A stretch of 39,920 nt of DNA from Acidilobaceae archaeon (GTDB lineage Archaea > Thermoproteota > Thermoprotei_A > Sulfolobales > Acidilobaceae): positions 1 through 39,920 of the forward strand of contig JALWJI010000153.1 in assembly GCA_027081695.1 (NCBI GenBank), given 5' to 3'. The stretch's first letter is position 1. Each line of letters starts with the position of its first letter. Both the position numbers and the translations under genes were made by a program. Below, piece by piece: positions 1 to 8,314 of this stretch. The notes under the pieces are model-generated. The model was not told the origin of the DNA, searched no databases, and was given only the letters and a program-made list of their open reading frames with translations.

Positions 1-793
1 CACAGACCCAGCCTACGAGAGGATAGGACTCATAAGCCACGCCCGCCAAAAATACGAGCCCTATATACAAACAGCCAAACCACTACGAGACACGCCCGAA
101 GCAAGGAAAGCCGCAGAACTAGTAAACGAGTTCACGGAAAAAGCAATAAGGATACTCGACAAACACCCAGTCAACGAGCAACGAAGAAGAAAAGGACTCC
201 TACCAGCAAACGCCGTCCTACTACGAGATGCAGGAGACCGGCCCCCACAAACCGAGCCCTTCCAGGAAAAATACGGGTTCACAATGGCATCCATAGTAGA
301 AATGATAGTCGAAAGAGGAATAGCAAGAGCACTCCAACTCCACGACATACAAGTAAAAGTAGAAGGAAGAACCAAAAAAGAAATACTCATAGAAGAAGCA
401 GAAAAAGCCGCAAAAGCACTAGAAAAATACGCCGGCATATACGTACACCTCAAAGGACCAGACGAGCCAGGACACGACGGCGACCTCCAAGGAAAAATAA
501 AAGCAATAGAAGAAATAGACAAGTACTTCTTCGGAACAATACTAGACCACATAGACAGGAATAACACCGTCATAATAATAACAAGCGACCATGCCACACC
601 ATGGTACATGAAATCACACAGCAGCGACCCCGTACCACTACTAGTATCACATCCAAGCTTCAAAGGACCTGGAAAATTCCACGAACAAGCATGCAGAGAA
701 AACCTAGAACTAGGAATCCTAGAAGGAGGCTACAAAATCCTACCCACAGTAATACAGCTAGTAAGAGAAAAACTAGGCTCCCAAATCAAATAA
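1..793 (+). CDS. apgM: 2,3-bisphosphoglycerate-independent phosphoglycerate mutase, archaeal type (5' truncated)
   Basis: This is the C-terminal part of the archaeal phosphoglycerate mutase, which interconverts 3- and 2-phosphoglycerate in glycolysis and gluconeogenesis. The frame (first full codon at position 2) is open to the left edge, so the start lies outside the window; an ATG at 284 is internal. The visible 263 residues carry hallmarks of the alkaline-phosphatase-like apgM family: NAVLLRDAG, then KGPDEPGHDGD with metal-binding Asp and His, then TSDHATPW near the C-terminus, which supplies the second Asp-His metal pair. The family is about 410 residues, so roughly one third is missing. 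The gene ends 12 bp from the convergent HD-domain gene. Identification is firm; the N-terminal part cannot be judged. Confidence 0.95.
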   Translation, partial: TDPAYERIGLISHARQKYEPYIQTAKPLRDTPEARKAAELVNEFTEKAIRILDKHPVNEQRRRKGLLPANAVLLRDAGDRPPQTEPFQEKYGFTMASIVEMIVERGIARALQLHDIQVKVEGRTKKEILIEEAEKAAKALEKYAGIYVHLKGPDEPGHDGDLQGKIKAIEEIDKYFFGTILDHIDRNNTVIIITSDHATPWYMKSHSSDPVPLLVSHPSFKGPGKFHEQACRENLELGILEGGYKILPTVIQLVREKLGSQIK

Positions 794-805
794 CCACAAA
801 GAAAC

Positions 806-1366
806 TCAACTCTCAACAAACACCCTAACAATATCAGTAGCACCAAGAGACTCAGCCAGCTCCAACACAATCCTCCTCATATTATCACGTATATCACTGA
901 CATCATACCCCAACCTCTCATAATAATAAGCCCTCAAAAGAGTGGCAAGAGACTCAGCCAACCTAGCCACCCGGGCCTCAATACTCGCCCCCTCCTCAAA
1001 CTCCTTAAACAACAACCTAACGCCGTCATGGATCTCCAACAATTCCAAAGCCCTCTCCTCAGCCCTCCTCTTCTCCTCCCTAGAAATACCAGAAGTCTTA
1101 GCAATATCCCCCACGACAACCTCACCAATATCATGAACTAAGGCAATAGCAGCCGCCTTCCAAGGATCAATACTAACACCACGATCACGCAGGCGCAAAG
1201 ACACCTCCAACGCCAACAAGGCCGCAGAAAAACTATGCTCCGCGACAACCTCACCAATACTAGGAGGCACACCCCTAATCATCCAACCAGTCCTAACAAG
1301 AGAAGAAAGACCCACAATAACCTCGTCAAGACCCAGCCTACCACCAGACACCGCTCGCCACCACAC
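806..1366 (-). CDS. HD-domain phosphohydrolase, YfbR/HDDC2-like
   Basis: A 186-residue HD-superfamily protein. The metal-binding motifs seen are VAEHSFSAALLALE (His44) and ALVHDIGEVVVGD (His78-Asp79), which match the YfbR/HDDC2 group of 5'-deoxynucleotidases that remove phosphate from nucleoside monophosphates. The last metal ligand of that group is normally Asp in a K.AD.L motif; here the matching segment reads ARLAESLATL, with Glu138 at that place, so catalysis may be altered. The start is a GTG one base after the TAG stop of the upstream JAMM-like gene, so the two are almost certainly co-transcribed and translationally coupled. HD-fold assignment is strong; substrate is inferred from family only. 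Confidence 0.8.
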   Translation of the reverse strand: MWWRAVSGGRLGLDEVIVGLSSLVRTGWMIRGVPPSIGEVVAEHSFSAALLALEVSLRLRDRGVSIDPWKAAAIALVHDIGEVVVGDIAKTSGISREEKRRAEERALELLEIHDGVRLLFKEFEEGASIEARVARLAESLATLLRAYYYERLGYDVSDIRDNMRRIVLELAESLGATDIVRVFVES

Positions 1367-1367
1367 T

Positions 1368-2120
1368 CTAGTATCCTAATACACCATACTCTAAGCTCTT
1401 AAGACTCGCCGGAACAGGCCTATTATAATATAATGCCTCCTTGATACGAGTATAATCATCCTCGGAAACCATATACACACGGACAAGATAAGCCACACAC
1501 GAAGGAGTAGCACTAGCAGCTATAAGGCCGCCCTCGACCAACAAGTCTAACGCTGACTCAACATCAGGCTTCGACAACCCGCAAGCCTTCTCTGGATGAG
1601 TATGAAGATTCGCAGTAGAAGACACAAAAGGCAACCTAACCCTATACTTTTCCCCCTCGAATAGGGCCACCTCACCCGTCTCAAGATAAATAAACATATA
1701 CTCGATTCCGCTTAAAGAAGTCTCAACCGCCCTACGCCTAAACAGCTCCTTATCAAGCATCAACAATTCAATACTGGCTCGATAAAGGTTCCTAATACTC
1801 GAATCCCCAAACCCAGGCCTCAACACAACATCAAACGAAATACTACCACTCTCATACCTCCTATAAACATCGTCCCCAACATCACTATGATAAAACTCGA
1901 CACGGCCAGACTCCAGTAGACGCTCCGGATAATACAAGACTTCATCCTTTAAACTCCAACTAAAAGTAGCCCTCTCCCAATCGAGTCCCTCATCTTCAAC
2001 CAAGAACTCCAAAGTAGTCAAAGCCCCATAGAGGACTGCGAGAGAAAGCGACGCCCTAGTACGCAAAAGCTTTTGCTCCTTACCACCCATCGTCCACAAC
2101 CCAGGGAACAGCCATACCAT
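1368..2120 (-). CDS. Divergent JAMM/MPN+ (JAB1-type) metalloprotease-like protein
   Basis: A 250-residue protein with no obvious named orthologue. Residues 173-186 fit the JAMM zinc signature exactly: H-T-H, then seven residues, then S-x-x-D (His173, His175, Ser183, Asp186). The segment before it, RLPFVSSTANLHTHP, resembles the strand leading into the HxH of archaeal JAMM proteins, and Glu140 or Glu147 (in IEYMFIYLETGE) could be the catalytic Glu. The roughly 130-residue N-terminal part is unrecognised. JAMM enzymes remove ubiquitin-like modifiers (archaeal SAMPs) or act on related isopeptide or amide bonds; which applies here is unknown. A TATA-like ATTATATAG about 22 bp upstream suggests a leaderless transcript starting near this ATG; ATG at 2090 is an alternative start. 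It is the first gene of a two-gene unit with the HD protein. Confidence 0.6.
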   Translation of the reverse strand: MVWLFPGLWTMGGKEQKLLRTRASLSLAVLYGALTTLEFLVEDEGLDWERATFSWSLKDEVLYYPERLLESGRVEFYHSDVGDDVYRRYESGSISFDVVLRPGFGDSSIRNLYRASIELLMLDKELFRRRAVETSLSGIEYMFIYLETGEVALFEGEKYRVRLPFVSSTANLHTHPEKACGLSKPDVESALDLLVEGGLIAASATPSCVAYLVRVYMVSEDDYTRIKEALYYNRPVPASLKSLEYGVLGY

Positions 2121-2205
2121 ACTAACAGGTTCACAATCCTACTATATAATTACCCGGGAATATATTCACACTATCATAGGAGACAAGAGAACAGAGGTTC
2201 CATTC

Positions 2206-2619
2206 ATGAAACAAAGAAAAAAGAAACAAACTATAACAAAGGAATCCATCATCGCGCTAATAGACGAAATAGGAATCATAGTAGCAGCAATCCTAATAGT
2301 CCTCTACATGCTCTACAGAGAAAACCTTCTATCAATAGAAAACCTCCTAATCATAGCGTCGATAACCATACTCGCGTCAATATTCGTCTCCTACAAGATA
2401 ATAGAAACCTATAGAAAACCACCGGCAATAGGAGAAGAGGAACTCATAGGAAAGAAAGGACTAGTAATAGAAGACCTTGATCCAGAAGGAAAAATACTCA
2501 TAGAAGGAGAAATATGGAGGGCAAGATCCATATCAGGCCATATACGAGCAAACAAAGAAGTCATAGTACGAGGAGTAGAGGGCCTAACCCTGATAGTGGA
2601 GGAAATACAAAATGAGTAA
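2206..2619 (+). CDS. NfeD-like membrane protein with C-terminal OB domain
   Basis: A 137-residue protein. Two hydrophobic helices near residues 12-35 and 43-66 are followed by a small soluble domain starting LIGKKGLVIEDLDPEGKILI and containing EGEIWRARS and VRGVEGLTLIVEE. That pattern (G..G.....L.P.G.I.I.GE.W.A.S) is the OB-fold NfeD C-terminal domain, whose partners are usually stomatin/SPFH-type membrane proteins. This is the short form without the ClpP-like serine protease domain. No stomatin gene is present in this window. The gene overlaps the next one by 8 bp (ATGAGTAA), implying translational coupling. The family call is good; the cellular role, presumably membrane quality control, is inferred. 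Confidence 0.8.
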   Translation: MKQRKKKQTITKESIIALIDEIGIIVAAILIVLYMLYRENLLSIENLLIIASITILASIFVSYKIIETYRKPPAIGEEELIGKKGLVIEDLDPEGKILIEGEIWRARSISGHIRANKEVIVRGVEGLTLIVEEIQNE

Positions 2620-2983
2620 ATGCCCCTGTAGAAAAGAGACAGATCCATACGATCTACTAATATGTCTCGCACCCCCAGCTGGAGAATACGAGACCGCTAT
2701 ACAGCTAGGCGAGAATCTAAGACTAGTAATCAATAACACAGGATTATACATTAGGAGAATCTCTACAGACGAGTTCCTCCCCTACATCAACACATACGAT
2801 AAAAAGATCGATAAAGAAACCCTCAAGGCCTACAACATCACACAAGAAAAAATCAATACACTAATCTGTAAAAACATACAGAATCTAGAAGACGCAGCAC
2901 TACACGGGTCAACCAAAGCCAAAGACCTATTGGAGACATGTAACCAGCTAATAGAGGAAATACGAGAAAAATATTGTAAATAG
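2612..2983 (+). CDS. Hypothetical protein, 123 aa, Cys-containing N-terminus
   Basis: I do not recognise this family. The start ATG overlaps the stop of the NfeD-like gene (ATGAGTAA), so the two are very likely one operon. The N-terminus begins MSKCPCRKETD, with Cys4 and Cys6, and further cysteines lie near residue 18 and in the C-terminal half. No metal-binding pattern is complete enough to call. The C-terminal half is predicted mainly helical (TQEKINTLICKNIQNLEDAA, then LLETCNQLIEEIREKYCK). There is no signal peptide or membrane segment. Its coupling to an NfeD-like gene suggests a membrane-associated or partner role, but that is guilt by association only. Confidence 0.65.
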   Translation: MSKCPCRKETDPYDLLICLAPPAGEYETAIQLGENLRLVINNTGLYIRRISTDEFLPYINTYDKKIDKETLKAYNITQEKINTLICKNIQNLEDAALHGSTKAKDLLETCNQLIEEIREKYCK

Positions 2984-3022
2984 TATGGATACCCTACTAG
3001 TCCTCCTCTAAATACAGCGAAT

Positions 3023-4255
3023 TCACTTTATGTATTCCCGTCCAATAACTTCCCTAGCAATAATGTACCTCATAATGTTCTGTGCTCCCTCAGCACCGAC
3101 ATAGTATGATAATGCCCCTATGAAGCTCCTAGCGATATTAGTCTCCTTTACATATGAAGCGGCTCCATACAGGCTCATCGCTAGCGATAGTATCTTGAAT
3201 GACGTCTGTACAGCTTTGAGTTTAGCCGAGGCCGAGAAGAAGTTCAGGTCCTTAGGCTTTAGCCCGGGCTCCTTCTTGATATAGATCCTGTCGGCCATCC
3301 AAGCAGCCTTGTATACGAGAAGTCTCGCGGCTTCTAGCTCCATAGCAGCCTCTGCAATAGGGAAGCTTACACCCTGGAACTTGGTTATCGGGCGCTGATC
3401 CTCGTACATTAATCTACCACGACTCCACTCGATCGCTTGCTCAAGGCCCCATCTAGCCGCTCCAATATTAGCTGCCGCAACCAGTATTCTTGCAAGAGTA
3501 AACCCTTCCATAGCATAGTAGAATCCTCTATTCTCCTCGCCTACAAGCATTGAGGCCGGTATCTCCGCATCCTTAAACGTTAACATGCCGGTGGATATAC
3601 CGTGTCTTCCAATAGTATTCAGAATAGAATACTCTAATCCTCCAAGCTTCTTACCCTTATAGTTTCCTACAAGTGCGAAAGCACTAATACCCTTATGACG
3701 ATCCTCTAACCGCCCAGTTCTCGCGATAAGATACCATCCTCCAAGCTCTAATTGTTCCATGCTCTCCCTTACTCCACTTATGTAGATCTTCTCACCATTC
3801 AGAACGTATTTATCTCCCTTCTTAATAGCCATGGTCCGTGTTCCAGCAACATCGCTACCGCCATGAGGCTCCGTAGAAGCTATACCGAAGAAACCCCTAC
3901 CATTACCTACAAGAGGAAGTATCATCTGCTTAGCCTCATCAGTACCATACAGCGAGAGTATAAATGGCCAGGCATTGTTAAGTAGTGTATACACAGCCAC
4001 TGCAACAGATGGATCATGATAAGCAATTTCTTCTACAGCTATAGCTGCAGAAACAAAATCACCGCCTTGGCCCCCATATTCTTCTGGTACAGGTATTCCG
4101 AAGAACCCTTGTTCACCCATCCTATATATTAGATCAGTAGGTATCCTATGCTCCTCGTCTATCTTGTCCCAAATAGGCGCAAGATGTTTCGCAAGAAACT
4201 CGCGGACCGCCTCCTGGAAAATCTTCTGCTCCTCATTAAACTCAAAGTTTACCAA
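3023..4255 (-). CDS. Acyl-CoA dehydrogenase
   Basis: A full-length FAD-dependent acyl-CoA dehydrogenase (about 410 aa, normal for the family), which introduces a C2-C3 double bond into acyl-CoA. The N-terminal helical domain contains GIPVPEEYGGQGGD; the middle beta domain has the FAD/substrate-binding motif FGIASTEPHGGSD; the C-terminal helical domain ends with GAEGAQNIMRYIIAREVIGR, where Glu in GAEG lies where the medium-chain enzyme has its catalytic Glu (YEGT). The start is chosen at TTG 4255 because GAGGGG sits seven bases upstream; TTG at 4261 would abut that site. It is a lone gene: no electron-transfer flavoprotein, thiolase or CoA ligase is nearby, so its pathway (fatty acid or branched-chain amino acid breakdown) is not indicated by context. 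Confidence 0.95.
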   Translation of the reverse strand: MVNFEFNEEQKIFQEAVREFLAKHLAPIWDKIDEEHRIPTDLIYRMGEQGFFGIPVPEEYGGQGGDFVSAAIAVEEIAYHDPSVAVAVYTLLNNAWPFILSLYGTDEAKQMILPLVGNGRGFFGIASTEPHGGSDVAGTRTMAIKKGDKYVLNGEKIYISGVRESMEQLELGGWYLIARTGRLEDRHKGISAFALVGNYKGKKLGGLEYSILNTIGRHGISTGMLTFKDAEIPASMLVGEENRGFYYAMEGFTLARILVAAANIGAARWGLEQAIEWSRGRLMYEDQRPITKFQGVSFPIAEAAMELEAARLLVYKAAWMADRIYIKKEPGLKPKDLNFFSASAKLKAVQTSFKILSLAMSLYGAASYVKETNIARSFIGALSYYVGAEGAQNIMRYIIAREVIGREYIK

Positions 4256-4367
4256 GTACAATCCCCTCGTTTATGATCCAGAAATATCTCCTAGACGAGG
4301 AAAATAAAATCTATCAATAACTAGTCGATATATAGACATAGAATAGATTGAGGCAAGAGGAAAACCA

Positions 4368-4559
4368 CTACTTGAACTGCTTAGTCTTAAGTTTCTTTAT
4401 CCACGTCAGCTTGTTTGGATTCCTCCTAAGCTTCATGAAGTTCTTATAGCACTTGCTGCTACAGAACCAGAGCACGTCTCCCTTACGTGTCACAAACATT
4501 AACCCTGTCCCCGGCTCTATTACCCTACCACAGTAGTTGCATGTCCTCATCTTCGGCAT
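4368..4559 (-). CDS. rpl24e: 50S ribosomal protein L24e
   Basis: A 63-residue L24e, the usual archaeal length. The zinc ribbon is visible as MRTCNYCGRVIEPG (C-x2-C) and WFCSSKCYKNF (C-x3-C), followed by the basic tail KLRRNPNKLTWIKKLK that contacts rRNA. The ATG is preceded by GGGAGGTAGAGG, a strong ribosome-binding site. In many archaea L24e lies in one co-oriented string with L7Ae, S28e, Ndk and aIF5B. Here it is divergent from S28e, sharing a 93-bp promoter region. Confidence 0.97.
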   Translation of the reverse strand: MPKMRTCNYCGRVIEPGTGLMFVTRKGDVLWFCSSKCYKNFMKLRRNPNKLTWIKKLKTKQFK

Positions 4560-4596
4560 CTTCCTCTACCTCCCAGACCGGCATGGGCCCTTCTAG

Positions 4597-4620
4597 GGAT
4601 ATAATAGTTTTAATAGTACA
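4597..4620. promoter_or_regulatory. Overlapping divergent TATA elements for L24e and S28e
   Basis: Only 93 bp separate the two divergent ribosomal genes. On the minus strand TATTATATCC (about 4598-4607) lies some 43 bp before the L24e ATG. On the plus strand TTTTAAT (about 4608-4614) lies about 40 bp before the S28e ATG. The two TATA-like elements abut, so recruitment of TBP to one could exclude the other. Positions are read by eye; start sites are inferred from the usual 25-bp spacing. Confidence 0.5.
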
Positions 4621-4652
4621 CATTCCTATTCTTGGTCAAGGGGAGAAGGAAG

Positions 4653-4889
4653 ATGCCAGAAGACGAGAGCATCATCGAGGAGATCGGATACCCTGCCGAG
4701 GTAATCCAGATAATCGGTAGAACCGGAGTAGCAGGAGAGGTAACACAGGTAAGAGTCAGGATACTAGAAGGGAGAGACAAAGGAAGAATAATAACGAGAA
4801 ACGTGCTCGGAGCCGTCCGTAAAGGAGACATACTAATACTCAGAGAGACAGAAAGAGAAGCAAGAAAACTAAGTAGGAGAAGACGCTAG
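4653..4889 (+). CDS. rps28e: 30S ribosomal protein S28e
   Basis: A 78-residue S28e with the OB-fold core sequence PAEVIQIIGRTGVAGEVTQV followed by RVRILEGRDKGR and the C-terminal LRETEREARKL typical of the family. The reading frame could begin at TTG 4632, but ATG 4653 is preferred because GGGGAGAAGG stands just upstream and the protein then has the usual family length. It ends three bases before the stop of the convergent metallo-hydrolase gene, so transcripts from both sides must terminate within or beyond each other. Confidence 0.97.
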   Translation: MPEDESIIEEIGYPAEVIQIIGRTGVAGEVTQVRVRILEGRDKGRIITRNVLGAVRKGDILILRETEREARKLSRRRR

Positions 4890-4892
4890 CAC

Positions 4893-5780
4893 CTAACCCC
4901 TCCTAATTATCCAAGGACTAGCATCTCTATCAACAATTATCATCTTAGTTTTCTCCAACTCTACAAGATAACCAACAAGCGTTCTCAAAGGCATAAACAT
5001 CTGAATGCTCGGACCAAATCCATAAATCTCTCTCATCAACTCATCAAGACTTATTTCGCCACGCTCCGCTACTACTTTTATTATGTCATATACTCTACGA
5101 CACCTAGAGACTACTAGCTCCCGGGCAACTCTATACACTATGTTCCTGTCTAGCGGTCTACCATGACCAGGATACAACGTCCTCCACTCAACCGACAATA
5201 TTTTAAGAATAGAGTCCCTATGGGCCTCAAAATCAATTATCGTCGGTCTACCAGGCTCTAGTACAGTATCACCGGCAAATATACTATCTCCGAGAACATA
5301 GCAAACATGGTCAATACTATGACCATGGCAGGGTACAATATCCACTATACCTTCCCTAACAAGAGGACATTCATCATCTAAATAAACCCGTGCTCGCTCC
5401 AGAGCCTCAGCGACCTTATCATATCTCTCCGAGAACATAGCCTCTACCATTTTTACCGACGGCTCGTCAATATATATGCCACCTGCTCTTAAAACATTTC
5501 TAAATCTTTCAGCGTACCGGCCTTCGGATAGAATACTAAACGTCTTACTACTCATACATATAGGGGAACGTGTTAAAGACACGATCCCCATAATATGATC
5601 CCAATGCCAATGCGTAATTAAAATATAATCGGGTTCCTCTTCTATAGGAGGTCTAGGTTTTGCACCGGTATCAACTAGGATACGTTTGTCCTTTATCTTG
5701 ACCATGTATAGAATAGAGGGATCGGATAGAGGGAATTCTAATGTCTTGTAAGTTTTTACATCTATATCATTACCGCTCAT
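4893..5780 (-). CDS. Metallo-beta-lactamase-fold hydrolase (glyoxalase II-like)
   Basis: A 295-residue MBL-fold protein. The binuclear metal site is complete: ITHWHWDH (residues 56-62, HxHxDH), HGHSIDH (His154), IFAGDTV (Asp171) and LYPGHGRPL (His206). The C-terminal 75 or so residues are helical with a winged-helix-like look, as in the LACTB2/glyoxalase II-like group. These proteins hydrolyse thioesters or act on RNA; the substrate cannot be told from sequence. The gene interrupts the archaeal S28e-L24e-Ndk-aIF5B neighbourhood and is divergent from ndk. Confidence 0.88.
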   Translation of the reverse strand: MSGNDIDVKTYKTLEFPLSDPSILYMVKIKDKRILVDTGAKPRPPIEEEPDYILITHWHWDHIMGIVSLTRSPICMSSKTFSILSEGRYAERFRNVLRAGGIYIDEPSVKMVEAMFSERYDKVAEALERARVYLDDECPLVREGIVDIVPCHGHSIDHVCYVLGDSIFAGDTVLEPGRPTIIDFEAHRDSILKILSVEWRTLYPGHGRPLDRNIVYRVARELVVSRCRRVYDIIKVVAERGEISLDELMREIYGFGPSIQMFMPLRTLVGYLVELEKTKMIIVDRDASPWIIRRG

Positions 5781-5913
5781 TATAATCTCGTCCCCCCGAA
5801 TCCATTATTTCGGGTTCCGTGATATAAAACACGTTATCTACTATACGCCTACTACACTGAGACAACTAATATTAATTCGAATAGTCTCCCCACATACTCC
5901 CGAGGTGATATAA

Positions 5914-6342
5914 ATGGCAGTAGAAAAAACCCTAGTCTTAGTAAAACCAGACGGTGTCAAGAGGGGGCTCATAGGAGAAGTAATCTCGAGGTTTGAAAAG
6001 AAAGGACTAAAAATACGAGCTCTCAAAATGATATGGCTAAGCAAAGAAAAAGCACAAGAATTCTATAGTGTTCACAAAGACAAGCCCTTCTTCAATGACC
6101 TCGTAGAATTCATAACGAGTGGTCCAATAGTAGCTATGGTGCTAGAAGGAGACAGCGCTATTAGCGTTGTACGACTAATGATCGGGGCAACAGACGGAAG
6201 AAAAGCAGCTCCAGGCACTATTAGAGGAGACTTCGCATTATCAATCCAAGACAACGTTGTACACGCTAGCGATAGTCCGGAGAGCTTTGAGAGAGAATTC
6301 AAGGTAATATTCACGGAGTCGGAAATAGTGCCCGAGTACTAG
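5914..6342 (+). CDS. ndk: Nucleoside-diphosphate kinase
   Basis: A 142-residue NDP kinase that transfers phosphate from NTPs to NDPs through a phospho-histidine. The active site NVVHASDS (His117) is present, with KPDGV near residue 11 and GATDGRKAAPGTIRGDF, which form the nucleotide site. The ATG is preceded by GAGGTGAT, and a TATA-like AATATTAAT lies at about 5868-5876. It is convergent with the aIF5B gene (16 bp apart), whereas in many archaea the two are co-oriented. Confidence 0.98.
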   Translation: MAVEKTLVLVKPDGVKRGLIGEVISRFEKKGLKIRALKMIWLSKEKAQEFYSVHKDKPFFNDLVEFITSGPIVAMVLEGDSAISVVRLMIGATDGRKAAPGTIRGDFALSIQDNVVHASDSPESFEREFKVIFTESEIVPEY

Positions 6343-6358
6343 ATATAGAGAAACAAGG

Positions 6359-8203
6359 TTATTTTTGCATCTTTAATTTTAATAGAACTCTTTTATAAGC
6401 CACGTCTCCTTGATTCTTCTTTATCTGTGCTATTTCTTTCAGTACCTCTAACTCGTCCTTACTAATAAGATCCTTAAACTCATTCAAGATCCTGAACGCG
6501 TGTTCGCCCGGCACATTAGTATAGAGTATATCGCCCTCATCTACGTGGCGCCCAACAAGTATTCTTCCCTGAATAGATACTGCTACAGCGCTTCCAAGCC
6601 TCGCCTCCGGCAAGCTCCTGTCCCTATCCTTAATAGCCTGTATTCTTCCAAGAGGTCTTCCCTGAGAATCCATAACAGGATAACCAGGCCTTATCACGCC
6701 ACCGAGAACCTCTACACCAACTATAGCAGGGTTGCTTCTCCTAAACACATACCCTGGAATAATCCTGAACTTCCCCGGCCTTACCAGCTGGTTTAGCGCC
6801 TCAATCCTCTCCCTTTGTTTCTCCGCCTTTATCCATTCTTCATACTCTTCTAAGAGCCTATAGATAACATTATTAGCGAATATCTTGACTCCCGCTCTCT
6901 TAGCCTCCTCCTCGGCCTCTGGCAAGATCTTAACATTAAACGCTAGTATAACTCCTAGATACTTGTCATGCTTCTTTGTAATACTCGCGTCTATAACATC
7001 CGTTCTCGATACAGGCCCTATGTCAGCTATCCTAACAGGAATATTCCTCCTCTTCAAAGCCTCAACCAATGCCTCAAGCGTACCTAGCGTATCCGCCTTT
7101 ACAACAACGCCTGTAATATCAGTCCTAATCCTAAGCTCCTCAAGCTCCTTTCTAACACGCTCCTTAAGCTCCTCAAGCTCTTCCTCAGTGCGTGCTACAA
7201 AGAGGGGAGAACCAGCAAGAGCCTCATCTAGCCCGGACGCGGCAATTCTCACACCGGCCGCGGCATAAACTGCATCCACATTCTCGAACTTAACATCCTT
7301 AGACCGTATATCCTGCAACGGTTTAGGCATCAATAACGCTTTCACAGTTGTTACTATAGGCCCGTTCTTACCCCCTACGACAATAGTATCGCCTGTGCGA
7401 ATAACCCCATCATATATAACTGCATCCGCAACTGTACCAAGGCCAGGATACTCTTTGAGCTCCAATATCACGCCCTTGGCAGGGCCTTCAGCGTATCTTA
7501 GACGGTTTCGCAGATACTGCTGTGTTAATCCGGCCAGCACAGTTAATAGATCAGCTATACCCTCACCTGTTCTAGCAGAGACAGGTACTATTGCCGCCGC
7601 TTTAGTGAAGTCTTTAATCCTAGTGAATAGCTCAGCAGGAATACCCTGCTCGTATAGCTTGCCTACAAGCTCATACACTTTCTGTTCTAGTAGGGCCTGG
7701 GCCTGGGGATCTTGCTTCCTATACGATATTATGAATGGGGTGTCTGGATGGCTTTTCCAGCCCGGTATACGATCAATCTTATTAGCTGCTACTAGGAAGG
7801 GTACCCTTCTTTCCTTCAACAATTCAAGCGCCTCATATGTCTGGGGCTGGAAACCCTCCATGATATCAACAACAAGAATCGCGAAATCTGCTACGCTCCC
7901 ACCACGCCTCCTTAGATTAGAGAAGAGTTCGTGGCCAGGAGTATCAATGAACAAGAGGCCGGGGATTATCAATTTAATAGGAATTATCTGCTTAAGAGGC
8001 TCCGCTATCTTCTCGATCACATCGGCAGGAACAAGACTAGCACCTATGTGCTGTGTGATTCCACCAGCCTCCTTCGCTGTTACTGCAGTCTTCCTTATCT
8101 TGTCTAAAAGAGTCGTCTTCCCGTGATCCACGTGGCCAAGTACAACTACTATTGGTTGTCTGAGCCTCTTTTCTTTTTGTACAGCATCTGTCGTGTTACT
8201 CAT
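6359..8203 (-). CDS. infB: Translation initiation factor aIF5B (IF2 family)
   Basis: A 614-residue GTPase that promotes ribosomal subunit joining. G1 is GHVDHGKTTLLDKI (from residue 23), G3 is DTPGHELFSN, G4 is AANKIDR and G5 is VSARTGEG. The domain II beta-barrel, the domain III segment (VVVKADTLGTLEALVEAL) and the C-terminal domain IV are all present, so the protein is complete. The ATG is preceded by GGGTGAG. It starts 131 bp from the divergent S6e gene. Confidence 0.98.
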   Translation of the reverse strand: MSNTTDAVQKEKRLRQPIVVVLGHVDHGKTTLLDKIRKTAVTAKEAGGITQHIGASLVPADVIEKIAEPLKQIIPIKLIIPGLLFIDTPGHELFSNLRRRGGSVADFAILVVDIMEGFQPQTYEALELLKERRVPFLVAANKIDRIPGWKSHPDTPFIISYRKQDPQAQALLEQKVYELVGKLYEQGIPAELFTRIKDFTKAAAIVPVSARTGEGIADLLTVLAGLTQQYLRNRLRYAEGPAKGVILELKEYPGLGTVADAVIYDGVIRTGDTIVVGGKNGPIVTTVKALLMPKPLQDIRSKDVKFENVDAVYAAAGVRIAASGLDEALAGSPLFVARTEEELEELKERVRKELEELRIRTDITGVVVKADTLGTLEALVEALKRRNIPVRIADIGPVSRTDVIDASITKKHDKYLGVILAFNVKILPEAEEEAKRAGVKIFANNVIYRLLEEYEEWIKAEKQRERIEALNQLVRPGKFRIIPGYVFRRSNPAIVGVEVLGGVIRPGYPVMDSQGRPLGRIQAIKDRDRSLPEARLGSAVAVSIQGRILVGRHVDEGDILYTNVPGEHAFRILNEFKDLISKDELEVLKEIAQIKKNQGDVAYKRVLLKLKMQK

Positions 8204-8238
8204 ATTCTACTCACCCAACTTGCTACAGTGTAGGATAA

Positions 8239-8248
8239 ACATTAATTA
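8239..8248 (+). promoter_or_regulatory. Probable TATA box of the S6e-led operon
   Basis: ACATTAATTA lies about 90 bp before the S6e ATG. With normal archaeal spacing, transcription would begin near 8270 and give a leader of about 65 nt, long for a crenarchaeal mRNA and containing the hairpin at 8290-8314. Confidence 0.4.
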
Positions 8249-8289
8249 GGCGTTTGGACGACTTGAATCACCTTGACTGCACACGATCT

Positions 8290-8314
8290 GGTCGGGGATA
8301 GGAAGGCCCCGACC
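8290..8314 (+). promoter_or_regulatory. Hairpin in the S6e leader, just upstream of the ribosome-binding site
   Basis: GGTCGGGG (8290-8297) and CCCCGACC (8307-8314) form a perfect 8-bp GC-rich stem with a 9-nt loop (ATAGGAAGG). The stem ends eight bases before GAGGTGG (8322-8328), the S6e ribosome-binding site. Such a stem would be stable even at high temperature. It may be a translational control element for S6e or a binding site for a ribosomal protein. That role is inference; only the inverted repeat is seen. Confidence 0.55.

Noticed and set aside
284..793. Complete 169-aa gene starting at ATG 284
   Set aside because: The same frame is open to the left edge and encodes further conserved phosphoglycerate mutase sequence (NAVLLRDAG), so 284 is internal.
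6885..8126. Plus-strand frames of 127 and 243 aa across the aIF5B gene
   Set aside because: They are antisense to a complete, conserved GTPase. Their products are low-complexity (Ser/Ile-rich) and have no ribosome-binding site.
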